From an uncultured Draconibacterium sp. (GTDB lineage Bacteria > Bacteroidota > Bacteroidia > Bacteroidales > Prolixibacteraceae): DNA of 64,000 bases. The stretch is taken from contig NZ_OY781884.1 of NCBI RefSeq assembly GCF_963677155.1, positions 1,162,001 to 1,226,000 of the forward strand, given 5' to 3'. Both the position numbers and the translations under genes were made by a program. Under the pieces are notes generated by a model. It did no database searches, was not told the DNA's origin, and worked only from the letters and a program-made list of their open reading frames with translations. This document shows, in pieces, positions 25,136 through 35,133 of this stretch (position 1 is its first letter; each line of letters starts with the position of its first letter).

Positions 25136-26893
25136 ATGTACAGAACACATACTTGTGGCGAACTTCGAATTGAGAATACAGGAAATGAAGTAACTCTGGC
25201 CGGTTGGGTGCAACGCGTCCGCGACCTGGGAGCCATGACTTTTGTAGACTTACGCGACCGTTACGGCATTACCCAGCTGGTGGTTGACGAAAATACCGAT
25301 AAAGCGGTTGCCGAAGCCCTTGAAGAATTGGGACGCGAATTTGTGATCCAGGCAACGGGAACGGTTCGGGAGCGTCAGAGCAAAAACAAAAATATACCAA
25401 CCGGGGAAGTGGAGATCGCTTTATCGGGAATTAAGATTTTAGGACCGGCTGAAACGCCTCCGTTTACCATTGAAGATAATACGGATGGTGGTGATGATCT
25501 GCGTATGAAATACCGTTACCTCGACCTGCGTCGTACTCCTGTGCGCGAAAATCTGATCCTGCGTGCGAAGATGGCTCATGCTGTACGTTCTTACCTGAAT
25601 TCTAAAGATTTTATCGAGACAGAAACACCGGTGCTGATTAAATCAACTCCGGAAGGAGCCCGCGACTTTGTAGTGCCATCGCGTATGAATGAAGGACAGT
25701 TTTATGCGCTTCCGCAATCGCCACAACAGTTTAAACAGTTACTGATGGTAGCCGGTTTCGATCGTTATTACCAGATTGTAAAGTGTTTCCGCGACGAAGA
25801 TCTGCGTGCTGACCGTCAGCCGGAATTTACACAAATCGACTGTGAAATGTCGTTCGTTGAGCAAGAAGATGTGCTGGAAATGTTCGAAGGGTTAACCCGT
25901 CACATGTTCAAAGAAACATTGAATGTTGAGGTGGATGAATTCCCGTGGATGCCATATACGGAAGCAATGGAGAAATACGGATCGGACAAACCCGATACCC
26001 GTTTCGAGATGCTGATCAACAATATTACTGAAACTGTAAAAGGAAAAGATTTTGTGGTGTTCGACTCAGCAGAATATATTGGTGCCATTTGTGCCAAAGG
26101 ATGTGCCGGATACACCCGCAAACAACTTGATGGGCTTACCAATTGGGTAAAACGTCCGCAAATTGGTGCCAAAGGTTTGGTTTATGTGAAATGTAACGAA
26201 GACGGTTCGTTTAAATCGTCGGTAGATAAATTTTACTCGCAAGACGATTTGAAAGTCTGGGCTGAAAAAACAGGAGCCGAAGCCGGTGACTTGATCCTTG
26301 TTATGAGCGGAGACAAAGATCATATGCTTGATGCACTTGGGGCACTTCGTTTAGAAATGGCGAACCAGCTGGGGTTACGCGATAAAAATGTGTTTAAACC
26401 TTTGTGGGTTGTTGACTTCCCATTGTTGGAATGGGACGAAGAAAGCAAGCGTTTCCACGCGATGCACCACCCGTTCACTTCGCCTAAGCCTGAGGATATC
26501 GCGTTAATGGATACCGATCCCGGAAAAGTACGTGCCAATGCATACGACCTTGTAATTAACGGCGTTGAGATAGGCGGTGGTTCGGTGCGAATCTTCGACT
26601 CGGCGTTGCAGGCTAAAATGTTCAGCCTGCTTGGTTTTACCAAAGAAGAGGCCGAAGCACAATTTGGCTTCCTGATGAATGCCTTTAAATATGGTGCACC
26701 TCCACATGCTGGTATCGCTTTCGGTTTCGACCGTTTGGTGTCGTTATTTGCAGGACTGGATACAATTCGCGATGTTATTGCTTTCCCGAAAAACAATGCC
26801 GGCCGCGATGTGATGATTGATACACCATCAACTATAGCCGATGCACAGTTGGACGAGTTGTGCCTGAAACTGGATATGAAAGAAAAGAAGTAA
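25136..26893 (+). CDS. aspS: Aspartyl-tRNA synthetase
   Basis: A 585-aa class II synthetase of bacterial type. N-terminal OB-fold anticodon domain (about 1-105, [21 protein letters not shown]), motif 1 near [18 protein letters not shown], motif 2 [24 protein letters not shown], the bacterial GAD insertion (about 285-420), motif 3 [23 protein letters not shown] about 30 bases upstream resembles a -7 box. Confidence 0.97.
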   Translation: MYRTHTCGELRIENTGNEVTLAGWVQRVRDLGAMTFVDLRDRYGITQLVVDENTDKAVAEALEELGREFVIQATGTVRERQSKNKNIPTGEVEIALSGIKILGPAETPPFTIEDNTDGGDDLRMKYRYLDLRRTPVRENLILRAKMAHAVRSYLNSKDFIETETPVLIKSTPEGARDFVVPSRMNEGQFYALPQSPQQFKQLLMVAGFDRYYQIVKCFRDEDLRADRQPEFTQIDCEMSFVEQEDVLEMFEGLTRHMFKETLNVEVDEFPWMPYTEAMEKYGSDKPDTRFEMLINNITETVKGKDFVVFDSAEYIGAICAKGCAGYTRKQLDGLTNWVKRPQIGAKGLVYVKCNEDGSFKSSVDKFYSQDDLKVWAEKTGAEAGDLILVMSGDKDHMLDALGALRLEMANQLGLRDKNVFKPLWVVDFPLLEWDEESKRFHAMHHPFTSPKPEDIALMDTDPGKVRANAYDLVINGVEIGGGSVRIFDSALQAKMFSLLGFTKEEAEAQFGFLMNAFKYGAPPHAGIAFGFDRLVSLFAGLDTIRDVIAFPKNNAGRDVMIDTPSTIADAQLDELCLKLDMKEKK

Positions 26894-26916
26894 TTTCTGT
26901 TACATACAATTATTTT

Positions 26917-26943
26917 AAGGAGCCTTTTCTGGCTCCTTTTTTG
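26917..26943 (+). terminator. Rho-independent terminator after aspS
   Basis: AAGGAGCC (26917-26924), 6-nt loop, GGCTCCTT (26931-26938), then a T run. 24 bases after the aspS stop. Confidence 0.85.
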
Positions 26944-26978
26944 TTGAAACCGTTAAATCTCACTAAGAATAACAAAAG

Positions 26979-27012
26979 TTTGTATTGGTGATTGAACTTC
27001 CGGTTAATTTTG
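26979..27012 (+). promoter_or_regulatory. Promoter upstream of the Nfn-like fusion gene
   Basis: TAATTTTG (27005-27012) fits the Bacteroidetes -7 box TAnnTTTG; TTTG at 26979-26982 lies 22 bases upstream as a possible -33 box. Transcription would start about 40 bases before the ATG. Confidence 0.5.
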
Positions 27013-27056
27013 CACGAAAATAAAAAACAGACAGCCAACCTTGACTAAAGAAAATT

Positions 27057-29318
27057 ATGCATAAAATATTACGAAAAAGAATCCTGAATCCCGCCGTTGA
27101 GGAAATTGTTGTGGAAGCGCCTTATGTGGCCAGGAAATGCCAACCCGGACAATTTATAATTATTATTGTTGAAGAAGGGGGCGAACGCATCCCTCTAACA
27201 ATTGCTGATTACAATCGCGAAGAGCAGTCGGTAACCATGATTTATCAGGTTGTGGGGCACTCAACCCAGTTACTTCAGCAAAAAAATGTAGGAGATTATA
27301 TTTCTGATGTTGCCGGCCCGCTGGGTTTGCCTTGTGTTGATCATAAACCGAAAAAAGTACTTGGAATCGGCGGTGGTGTTGGAGCAGCTCCTTTATATCC
27401 TCAAATAAAAATGCATGCCGGAAACGGTGCCGAAATAGATGTGGTTTTAGGTGGCCGCAGTGCTGAATTTGTAATTCTGCAGGAAGAATTCTCGAAACTG
27501 TCGAAGAACGTATTTGTAGCGACTGATGATGGGAGCCTCGGAACAAAGGGTTTTGTTACCAATATCGTTCAAAAATTGCTGGAAGAAGGAAATCAATATG
27601 ATGAAGTAATTGCGATTGGTCCTATTCCGATGATGAAAGCAGTGGTGAACGTAGTAAAACCATTTAATATTCCGATATCGGTTTCGCTGAATCCATTGAT
27701 GGTTGATGGAACTGGAATGTGTGGTGGTTGCCGTGTTTCCATTGCCGGGAAAACAAAATTTGCCTGCGTTGATGGTCCCGATTTTAATGGTTACGACGTG
27801 GATTTTGATGAAATTACCAGTCGCCAGGGAATGTACAAGGAACAGGAAAAAGGTCATAATTGTAGAATAGGTTTGTCGGGCGGGAATGAAAAAGCCGCAA
27901 AAAATGGAGTGCCAATAGCTCCTCAAATGAAGGGCAGGTTTAATATGCAGCCACAAAGAACGCCAATGCAGGAGCTCGACGCGATTGAACGCAGTAAATC
28001 GTTTGGAGAAGTGGCAATGGGATATTCCGTGGAAGAGGCGATAAACGAAGCCAAACGCTGCATTCAGTGTAAACGACCTTCGTGTGTAAGTGGTTGCCCG
28101 GTAAATGTGCAGATTCCGGAATTTATTGGACACATTGCACAAGGCGATTTTCAGGAAGCCTATAAAAGCATAAAATCATATAATAGTCTGCCAGCCGTGT
28201 GTGGACGTGTGTGTCCGCAGGAAAACCAGTGCGAAGCGATTTGTGTTCGTGGAAAAAAAGATGAACCTGTGGCCATAGGCCGTTTGGAACGTTTTATTGC
28301 CGATTATGCGCGCGAGAATAACTTCGAAGAAGAACTCCCGCAGTACAACTCGGGTAGAAAAGTAGCTGTAATTGGTGCCGGACCAGCCGGAATTGCATGT
28401 GCCGGAGAACTGGCTAAAAAAGGACATGACGTGGTTGTTTTTGAAGCATTACACACGCCGGGTGGAGTGTTAATGTATGGTATTCCAGAATTCCGGTTAC
28501 CCAAACAAATCGTGCGCGAAGAAATTAACTCCATCAAAAAAATGGGTGTTAAAATTGAGAAAAACGTAATCGTAGGAAAATCACTAACTGTTGAAGATTT
28601 GAAGGAAGACGGTTTTGAAGCCATTTTTATTTCTACCGGAGCAGGACTGCCACGATTCCTTAATATTGAAGGCGAAAACCTGAATGGTGTTTATTCTGCC
28701 AACGAATTTCTCACCCGTGTGAACTTAATGGAATCCTTTAAACGCGAAACCCCAAGTCCGGTACAAAAAGGTGATAAAGTTGCAGTTGTTGGTGGTGGTA
28801 ATGTTGCCATGGATGCCTGCCGCACTGCATTGCGTTTAGGAGCAGAGGCAGTTTATATTATTTACCGGCGCGGTGAAGATGAACTGCCTGCGCGAGCTGA
28901 AGAAATTGAACATGCCAAAGAAGAAGGTATCCAGTTTAAATTGCTTGCCAATCCGGTAAAAATTCATGATAATGGTAACGGTTGGGTTGGTGCAATCGAA
29001 AATCAGCAAATGGAACTAGGCGAACCTGATACCTCGGGACGAAGAAGACCAGTGCCGATGGAAGGGGCAACTTTTATGCTTGATGTGAATAAGGTTGTTA
29101 TTGCAGTGGGACAGTCGCCAAACCCACTAATTACGCAAAGCACCAAAGGACTCGATTTGCACTCTTGGGGAGGTATTATCGTTGACGAGCAAAACATGAA
29201 AACCAGTCTTGGAAATGTATATGCCGGAGGTGATGTGGTTACCGGTGCAGCAACCGTAATTCTGGCAATGGGTGCCGGAAAAACCGCGGCACAAGCTATC
29301 GATGGACAATTGAACTAG
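27057..29318 (+). CDS. FNR-like subunit fused to GltD-like oxidoreductase (Nfn-type fusion)
   Basis: A 753-aa fusion. Residues 1-280 are an FAD/NAD(P) ferredoxin-reductase-like domain with a 2Fe-2S Cys set (GTGMCGGCRV ... FACVDGPDF). Residues about 310-753 are a GltD/NfnB-like flavoprotein: 4Fe-4S ligands CIQCKRPSCVSGCPVN and VCGRVCPQENQCEAIC, FAD site VAVIGAGPAGIACAGELA, NAD(P) site VAVVGGGNVAMDACRTALRLGA, and AGGDVVTGAATVILAMGAGKTAA. As two polypeptides these make the NADH-dependent ferredoxin:NADP+ oxidoreductase (electron bifurcation) or glutamate synthase small subunit; the one-chain form is common in Bacteroidales. No glutamate synthase large subunit lies nearby, which favours the Nfn reading. 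Confidence 0.88.
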   Translation: MHKILRKRILNPAVEEIVVEAPYVARKCQPGQFIIIIVEEGGERIPLTIADYNREEQSVTMIYQVVGHSTQLLQQKNVGDYISDVAGPLGLPCVDHKPKKVLGIGGGVGAAPLYPQIKMHAGNGAEIDVVLGGRSAEFVILQEEFSKLSKNVFVATDDGSLGTKGFVTNIVQKLLEEGNQYDEVIAIGPIPMMKAVVNVVKPFNIPISVSLNPLMVDGTGMCGGCRVSIAGKTKFACVDGPDFNGYDVDFDEITSRQGMYKEQEKGHNCRIGLSGGNEKAAKNGVPIAPQMKGRFNMQPQRTPMQELDAIERSKSFGEVAMGYSVEEAINEAKRCIQCKRPSCVSGCPVNVQIPEFIGHIAQGDFQEAYKSIKSYNSLPAVCGRVCPQENQCEAICVRGKKDEPVAIGRLERFIADYARENNFEEELPQYNSGRKVAVIGAGPAGIACAGELAKKGHDVVVFEALHTPGGVLMYGIPEFRLPKQIVREEINSIKKMGVKIEKNVIVGKSLTVEDLKEDGFEAIFISTGAGLPRFLNIEGENLNGVYSANEFLTRVNLMESFKRETPSPVQKGDKVAVVGGGNVAMDACRTALRLGAEAVYIIYRRGEDELPARAEEIEHAKEEGIQFKLLANPVKIHDNGNGWVGAIENQQMELGEPDTSGRRRPVPMEGATFMLDVNKVVIAVGQSPNPLITQSTKGLDLHSWGGIIVDEQNMKTSLGNVYAGGDVVTGAATVILAMGAGKTAAQAIDGQLN

Positions 29319-29330
29319 TACACATTCAGT

Positions 29331-29363
29331 AGTGATGGTCTCACTAAAACTGAGGCCATCACT
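29331..29363 (+). terminator. Hairpin downstream of the Nfn-like gene
   Basis: AGTGATGGtCTCA (29331-29343) pairs with TGAGgCCATCACT (29351-29363) with one mismatch. No T run follows, so termination would be weak or factor-dependent. Confidence 0.5.
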
Positions 29364-29689
29364 AATCAGACTTTGATGGTAATATTATACTGTTTTACAA
29401 AGTGTCCGTATTAAATTCTTAGGCTTAAAGGATCATATTTCCGAGTTTCGTCATTGTTTATCGTATTAAAATCACCATACTCACCAAAATTGGTAAGTAA
29501 TTTTAAACCTCTTAAGATATCGTATTTATAATAATCTCAGCCTCTGGGTTCCTCGTGTCTCAGTGTTTTGATTATCTCCATCAGATTGAATATACGTAGT
29601 GTGGGATGTAGAAGTACATAGCTACAAACCGCTTCAGTTTTGAGTAAATATATTGTGATTAGAACACTGCAGCCCCGCAATAGATCTAT

Positions 29690-30160
29690 TGTTTGTTCGA
29701 GGCCTGCGATTATTATATCAATTCAAGTAATTTTTTTGTATAAACCCCTAATGCGTAGTGCACTCTTTATTATTTATAAGTCCTGCTTTTGCCAAAAGGA
29801 AAGCACCACTACAGATACTGCAAATGGTTGTATCATTAGTGTTAGCTCTTTTTAACCAATCAAAAAAAGTTTGATCTTCGTTACAATGAATCATCTGATG
29901 CGAACTCGAACCAGATATAAAAATAATGTCATTTTTAGTAGGTATAGTTTCCCCGAAGTGTTTTAATGCGGAAAGCTTTAAGCCTGAAGAGCTCTTTGTC
30001 GTTGATTGATTGCTGATGAATTCAAACTGATAATTAAATCCTAAAATTTTAGCTTCCTCAAAAAAACCTGCAAAACACCGCTTAAATCAAAAATGGTAAC
30101 TCGTTCTGGAATATAGAAATAGACGATTGATTTTGCTTGTTCCCTGTTATTCTGTTTACA
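29690..30160 (-). pseudogene. Broken DJ-1/PfpI-domain regulator (GlxA-like AraC family)
   Basis: Reading the - strand gives SIVYFYIPERVTIFDLSG then, after a one-base slip at a 7-T run near 30062, FEEAKILGFNYQFEF..., NDIIFISGSSSH, and TICSICSGAFLLAKAGLINN. This is the GATase1-like domain of GlxA/AraC regulators, with the nucleophile-elbow Cys in CSGAF. After ECTTH a TAG (29752-29754 region) replaces the Trp codon usual there, and VYTKKLLEL follows in another frame. So at least two frameshifts and one nonsense change, no start codon, and the AraC DNA-binding domain is gone. Confidence 0.75.
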
Positions 30161-30283
30161 CTGTTTTGCTTACAGCTAACGGCAGTCTGTCTAAAAAATA
30201 AAATTAAGCCTTTGAGATTTCAATATTTCATTCTTTTTAAAGCCAGCTATCCAAATAATTCTTTCACGGAAAGAGTTTTTTAG

Positions 30284-30324
30284 CGGTCTGACAGCGGTGC
30301 TATGAGGTCGTGGCGGTCAGACCG
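30284..30324. repeat. Relic related to the internal hairpin of the attC sites
   Basis: CGGTCTGAC (30284-30292) and GTCAGACCG (30316-30324), preceded by TTTTTTAG. In attC sites 4 and 6 the same CGGTCTGAC arm, also preceded by TTTAa/gG, pairs across only 2 nt. A GCTAACGG lies upstream at about 30174 and GGTTAAC downstream at about 30351, at positions where R boxes could be. Confidence 0.35.
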
Positions 30325-30789
30325 AGAGTCTGAGTGTCGACCGAAACCGAGGTTAACTTATACCCACATATTATGTTACTATTTTTTCACTGTTATCTCA
30401 AAACCACAATCACTGTTCAAATTCTTGATGCATTAAAGCTAACCATAGACCTATTTTTCAATCCGCTAGCAGAAAGACAACTAACATAAGCATCCAGTAC
30501 CACGCAGCGCAGGAAAAAATTATCGTTAAGATAGCGCCCTACAGCTGTCGACAATAAAATCAACCATCGTGTCTAATATCAACGACTGTCGAGCAAAGAA
30601 AAATCAGCAAATCCGTTAATAAATATCAAATATTGTAAAAAAGTTATATCTATTATTGCCTTTATGAACGAATGTCAGTAAATTACACACAAATCTTGCG
30701 ATTCATTAAATTGCTATTCCTGTTCATTACCAAAGCAACAACAAAACAGCATAAGCTACGGCCTATTCTGCCACAAATCAAAAAAACTA

Positions 30790-30811
30790 CAGAATCCAGG
30801 ATTCTGTTTTT
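30790..30811 (+). terminator. Terminator-like hairpin
   Basis: CAGAAT-CCAGG-ATTCTG followed by five T (30790-30811). No gene is recognised upstream on this strand. Confidence 0.45.
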
Positions 30812-30830
30812 CATTTATATTTTTGACATT

Positions 30831-30862
30831 AACAGCCTGCCCTTTTGGGGTGGGCTGTTTTA
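30831..30862 (+). terminator. GC-rich terminator-like hairpin
   Basis: AACAGCCtGCCC ... GGtGGGCTGTT followed by TTAATT. It sits 20 bases after the previous hairpin. It could be the leftover 3' end of a deleted gene; on the other strand it lies about 190 bases beyond the oadB stop. Confidence 0.5.
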
Positions 30863-31055
30863 ATTATGAACGGCGACATCACGCATCATCCTTTTTATAT
30901 GTCGATACTTTCCCTCACAAGGAAATACAGCAACACTGCCAAATCCGAGGCTTCCATATAATACTTCACCTGCTGAATAAAACACAAAAAAGGGAAAACC
31001 TTTCGGCTTCCCCTTCAATATTAAATTCTATATATAACTAAAGTATTGGTAAAGT

Positions 31056-32261
31056 CTACATTAAGAACGAAATAAGCACACCTGCCGCAACTGCCGAGCC
31101 AATTACACCCGAGATGTTACTAGCCATACAATACTGTAATATGTGATTCTTTTTGTCGTACTTCAGCGCCAGCTCATTAGCCACACGCGAGGCCATTGGC
31201 ACCGCACTCAGTCCGGTTGCACCAATAAGCGGGTTGATTTTTTTCTTGCTGAACATGTTTACCAGTTTCACGGCAAAAATACCACCGGTAATCGATATCG
31301 CGAAGGCCACAAAACCACCAACTACAATACCCAGTGTTTTTGCCGAAAGAAAAACTTCAGCAGTCATAGTTGCTCCAACAGTAAGCCCAAGGAAAATGGT
31401 TGCGGTGTTCATGATCGGTCCTTGTGCAGCATCGGCCAAACGGCTTGTCGACGAGCCAACTTCCTTAATCAGGTTACCAAACAACAGCATTCCTAACAGT
31501 GGTACCGACGATGGGACCAAAACAGCAGCCAGTGTTCCCAAAGCAATTGGGAAAATAATTTTGGCAGCTTTCATATTCTTGATCTGAACTTTTGCCGGGT
31601 ACTGTTTTTCCATTTGTTTCATGTTGATGGTAAACTCTTTTTTCGAGATAAACAACTTTGCAACCAATGGAATAATTACAGGCACCAGCGCCATGTACGA
31701 ATACGCAGCAATAGCAATGGGGCCAAGCAGGTGCGGAGCCAGTTTTATGGTAGTATAAATAGCGGTTGGCCCATCGGCACCACCAATAATACCCAGCGAA
31801 GCAGCTTCTTTTGGAGTAAATCCTACAGCAATAGCACCAATAAGAATGGTAAAAATACCAATCTGTGCAGCAGCGCCAAACAGTGCAAGTTTCAGGTTAC
31901 GCAACATCGGGCCAAAATCGGTTAATACTCCAACCCCCATAAAGATTACAGGAGGCAGCAAACCGGTTTTAATCAACGAATAATACAGGTAATTCATAAT
32001 CCCGTAATCGTGCGCAATTTCAAATAGGTTCATATACCGGTGTCCTTCCAGCTCAATCAGTTCGGGGTTTACAACTCCCATTTGTCCCCCCGGGAAATTG
32101 GCCAGCAAAACACCAAATGCTATCGGGATAAGCAGCAAGGGCTCGTACCCTTTCTTTATCCCGAGATAAAGCAGCACAAACGAAATCGCCCACATTATTA
32201 ATGTTTGCCAGGTGATCTCGCCAAGCGCGGTCATGTTAAACAGTTCTGATAAAATATCCAT
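31056..32261 (-). CDS. oadB: Na+-translocating oxaloacetate/methylmalonyl-CoA decarboxylase subunit beta
   Basis: A 401-aa inner-membrane protein with about nine to eleven helices. The family signature LGIIGGADGPTAIYTTIKLAPHLLGPIA and GLTVGATMTAEVFLSAKTLGI are visible. This subunit releases CO2 from carboxybiotin and couples it to Na+ export. It follows the alpha subunit by 9 bases. Confidence 0.92.
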   Translation of the reverse strand: MDILSELFNMTALGEITWQTLIMWAISFVLLYLGIKKGYEPLLLIPIAFGVLLANFPGGQMGVVNPELIELEGHRYMNLFEIAHDYGIMNYLYYSLIKTGLLPPVIFMGVGVLTDFGPMLRNLKLALFGAAAQIGIFTILIGAIAVGFTPKEAASLGIIGGADGPTAIYTTIKLAPHLLGPIAIAAYSYMALVPVIIPLVAKLFISKKEFTINMKQMEKQYPAKVQIKNMKAAKIIFPIALGTLAAVLVPSSVPLLGMLLFGNLIKEVGSSTSRLADAAQGPIMNTATIFLGLTVGATMTAEVFLSAKTLGIVVGGFVAFAISITGGIFAVKLVNMFSKKKINPLIGATGLSAVPMASRVANELALKYDKKNHILQYCMASNISGVIGSAVAAGVLISFLM

Positions 32262-32270
32262 AAATCTGGT

Positions 32271-34148
32271 TTATGACAGTTGTACCAAAACATCGTCTTC
32301 ATCCACATTGTCGCCATTAGCTTTTAAAATAGCAACTACAGTACCATCGCTTTCAGCAACAACCGCATTGTAGGTTTTCATCGATTCGATGTAACAAACC
32401 AAATCACCCTCTTTTACGGTATCGCCAACTTTAAGCGCGGTTTCCGATGTATCTTTTGTTAACATGAATTTCCCTTCCAACGGAGCAATCACTTCTGAAG
32501 CAACGCTACCGTTTACTGCCGGTGCAGCTTCTTCTTTTGCAGGAGCAGAACTTGCAGTTGCCGGAGCAGCTTCAGCACCATCGTAGCTAACACCTACTTT
32601 AAATTTCTCGCCATTCACATCAATTACCATCGATTTGGGTTCGAAAGCGCCTGTAGATACTTCCACAACAGCAGGTTTTGGCTCGGCAGCAGCTTTCTTT
32701 TCGGCAAGGTCGGCTTCAAAATCGGCTTTTGCCTTACCCGATTTATAAGCGCGGTATTGCTCGGGGTGCATAGCCAGCTCGAACAACTCTTCGTCGTCCT
32801 GACCATAATCCCAACCGTTGTCGTCCATTTCTTTTCTGAACACATCAAGGTTATCAGGATATTGTTCTTGCGGTACACCGGTAAAGAATTCTTTTCCTTT
32901 TTCTTTGGCCAGCTCAACAATTTCAGGAGCCAATTCTCCCGGAAGTTTTCCTGATTTACCGATGATCATATCCCAGATGTTATCGGCAATCATACTCCAG
33001 CGCTCGCGACCTTTAATTACCTGCAACACGTTCATCAGTGCCAGGTTTTTCACGTACTGACTAAATGGAGTTACCAGCGGTGGATAACCTAACTTAGGCC
33101 ATATATATTCTACTTCCTCAAACAGTTTTATCAGCAGATCGTCCTGAGTTAAGGTTGGCTTATTGCGTTTTGTCAGCCATTTGTTCAGGCTCTCGAGGTT
33201 GTTATCCAGGTCGGCCATTAAACTACCCATCATTCCGCCGGGAAGGCCTGAACCGATCAACAAGGAATTCATGTGACGGTTTTTGGGGTTGATGTAATAA
33301 CCAAGGAAATCGTCGATAAACTCCTGCGTCATCGCACGAACTTCCATATAAGCTTTCATGTTCACCTCTTTTACTGCATAACCGGCATCTTTTAACATAC
33401 CTTGCACAGCCAATACATCGGCATGACCTGTACCCCACGACAGTGGCTCCATTGCAACGTCAACATAATCAACACCTGCACGGGCTGCTTCCAGAATACT
33501 TGCCATTGAGAAACCAGGACCAGAGTGGCCGTGGTACTGAACAGTAGTTTTAGGATGTGCTGTTTTTATGTTTTTGATGATTTTTCCGATGAAAGCAGGA
33601 CGGCCAATACCAGCCATATCTTTTACACAAATCTCGTCGGCACCCATTTCAATTAAGGTATTGGCAAGATTAGTGTAATACTCAACTGTGTGCACCTTCG
33701 AAATGGTTAAACTCAAAGCTGCCTGCGAGATCATTCCACCTTCTTTAGCAAACTTAATCGAGTTTTCAAGGTTACGCGGATCGTTCAAACCACAGAAAGA
33801 ACGGGCAATATCAGTACCTTGTAATTTCTTTACTTTAAACATCAGTTTACGAACGTCGGCAGGTACCGGGCTCATACGAATACCATTCAAAGCACGCTCC
33901 AGCATATGCGTTTGAATACCGGCATCGTTAAAAGGCTGTGTCCATCTGCGGTTGGCAATGTTTGGATTTTCGCCAAATAAAAGGTTGATCTGTTCAAATC
34001 CACCACCGTTGGTTTCGACCCTGTCGAAACATCCCATATCGATAATTGCGGGTGCTACTTTTTCAAGTTGTTCTACTTTAGGAACGTATTTCCCTGAGGA
34101 TTGCCACATATCTCTATACAGCAAGCTAAATTTGATCTCTTTCTTCAT
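32271..34148 (-). CDS. oadA: Oxaloacetate decarboxylase alpha subunit with biotin carrier domain
   Basis: A 625-aa protein: carboxyltransferase domain (about 1-300; FSLLYRDMWQSSGKY, CVKDMAGIGRP, VQYHGHSGPGFSMAS with metal-binding His), conserved carboxylase domain (about 300-500), Ala/Pro/Glu-rich linker (about 500-555) and a C-terminal biotinyl domain with biotin Lys 591 in ESMKT. The motif is ESMKT where many have EAMKM/ESMKM. The first motif reads RDMWQSS where RDAxQS is usual. Subunit order gamma-alpha-beta makes an Na+ pump that conserves decarboxylation energy. It could serve methylmalonyl-CoA instead; the alpha domain favours oxaloacetate or pyruvate. Confidence 0.9.
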   Translation of the reverse strand: MKKEIKFSLLYRDMWQSSGKYVPKVEQLEKVAPAIIDMGCFDRVETNGGGFEQINLLFGENPNIANRRWTQPFNDAGIQTHMLERALNGIRMSPVPADVRKLMFKVKKLQGTDIARSFCGLNDPRNLENSIKFAKEGGMISQAALSLTISKVHTVEYYTNLANTLIEMGADEICVKDMAGIGRPAFIGKIIKNIKTAHPKTTVQYHGHSGPGFSMASILEAARAGVDYVDVAMEPLSWGTGHADVLAVQGMLKDAGYAVKEVNMKAYMEVRAMTQEFIDDFLGYYINPKNRHMNSLLIGSGLPGGMMGSLMADLDNNLESLNKWLTKRNKPTLTQDDLLIKLFEEVEYIWPKLGYPPLVTPFSQYVKNLALMNVLQVIKGRERWSMIADNIWDMIIGKSGKLPGELAPEIVELAKEKGKEFFTGVPQEQYPDNLDVFRKEMDDNGWDYGQDDEELFELAMHPEQYRAYKSGKAKADFEADLAEKKAAAEPKPAVVEVSTGAFEPKSMVIDVNGEKFKVGVSYDGAEAAPATASSAPAKEEAAPAVNGSVASEVIAPLEGKFMLTKDTSETALKVGDTVKEGDLVCYIESMKTYNAVVAESDGTVVAILKANGDNVDEDDVLVQLS

Positions 34149-34282
34149 TTCTGTTTATTTTTGGTCTATTGGAAAAAAAGATACCTTTCACTTCGTCGCC
34201 GTTTTTTCCTTCGTTTGCACTATTCTGTCTGGTTCGTCGAATCGCCTCCACGGAAAAGATTGCTGAAGTTGATATCCGTTAA

Positions 34283-34537
34283 CTACTCTCTTATTTTTTC
34301 TATCGATGTCACTCTGCCTTTTCCTTTAGTAGTAATTTCTATAGCAGAAACAATAGCGGCCAGCTTTGATGGGTTAATTTCTTTTTGCGAATTAGTTGCC
34401 CTCCCCGAAGGCTCGACAACTGCAACTGCAAAACGATTGGTAATGCGAATAATAATGTTACCCAAAACCACCACCATAATGAGGATAAAAAATACGGTAC
34501 TCATACCCGTTAGCATCAATTTTAAAGCTTCATTCAT
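34283..34537 (-). CDS. oadG: OadG-family gamma subunit
   Basis: An 84-aa protein with one N-terminal membrane helix (MLTGMSTVFFILIMVVVLGNIIIRI) and a short charged tail, the layout of OadG, which holds alpha and beta together at the membrane. First gene of the oad operon; the 134-base gap to oadA contains no other gene. Confidence 0.8.
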   Translation of the reverse strand: MNEALKLMLTGMSTVFFILIMVVVLGNIIIRITNRFAVAVVEPSGRATNSQKEINPSKLAAIVSAIEITTKGKGRVTSIEKIRE

Positions 34538-35133
34538 CTTTCTATTTTTTGTTTAAATTGATTTTTTAGAGCTTGCAAATATATACTTCATTATCACATA
34601 GCGATTCGCATAACTTACGATTTGATACTTTTTAGGTTATTTTAGTATCACTTTGACATTTCTAATAAAGAATTATTTCTTTTTACATATGCAAATATTT
34701 AACTATGAAGAGTTTATAGGCTGTCGAAAAAAATATTTTCAAAACACCTGCTTTACAACATAAAAATCAAGCAGTTAACATTAAGGTTAAATTTGAACTA
34801 ATTTTTGTGTACAAAACACACATTGAGAAACTAAATGAACTTAAGACCTGTATATCCTCATCGCGGGAAAAAAGTAACTATTTAAAAACATAATACAAAC
34901 GAAAAACCAACAATATCAATAAACAGTTCTACCGAATTTATTTAGTGTTTAAATTTAATGTACCTTTGCCCCGGATTTTAGGTTTAAGAATTTTTATCTA
35001 CCTCCTAGTCCCCCATCTTAGGATATTTGACTTTTCTTTAAATCTCATTTCTTAATATTAAAAACATTTTTAATAGCTGCTGATATTTATTAAATTCGAG
35101 GTCAGTAAGCTGAAATCACTATTAAAGATATAT
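34538..35133. other. Divergent intergenic region with long cold-shock leader
   Basis: About 600 bases between oadG (-) and the cold-shock gene (+). On the + strand TACCTTTG (34961-34968) fits the -7 box TAnnTTTG with a weak TTTA-like -33. It would give a 5' leader of about 155 nt, C/T-rich in its first part (CTACCTCCTAGTCCCCC) and AT-rich next to the gene. Long leaders that refold with temperature are known for cspA-type genes. No promoter for oadG is clear. Confidence 0.45.

Larger units (their letters stand above)
29364..31055. other. 1.7-kb decayed stretch between genes
   Basis: No intact gene. It holds a broken DJ-1/PfpI-type gene (29690-30160), an attC-like hairpin relic (30284-30324) and two terminator-like hairpins (30790-30811, 30831-30862). 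The short open frames in it have no coding character. The interval looks like an old insertion/deletion hotspot. Confidence 0.6.

Noticed and set aside
27163-28142. Long open frames on the - strand inside the Nfn-like gene
   Set aside because: They are mirror frames of a well-recognised coding gene on the + strand.
30672-31041. Two overlapping open frames (63 and 72 codons)
   Set aside because: They run through terminator-like hairpins and have no coding character.
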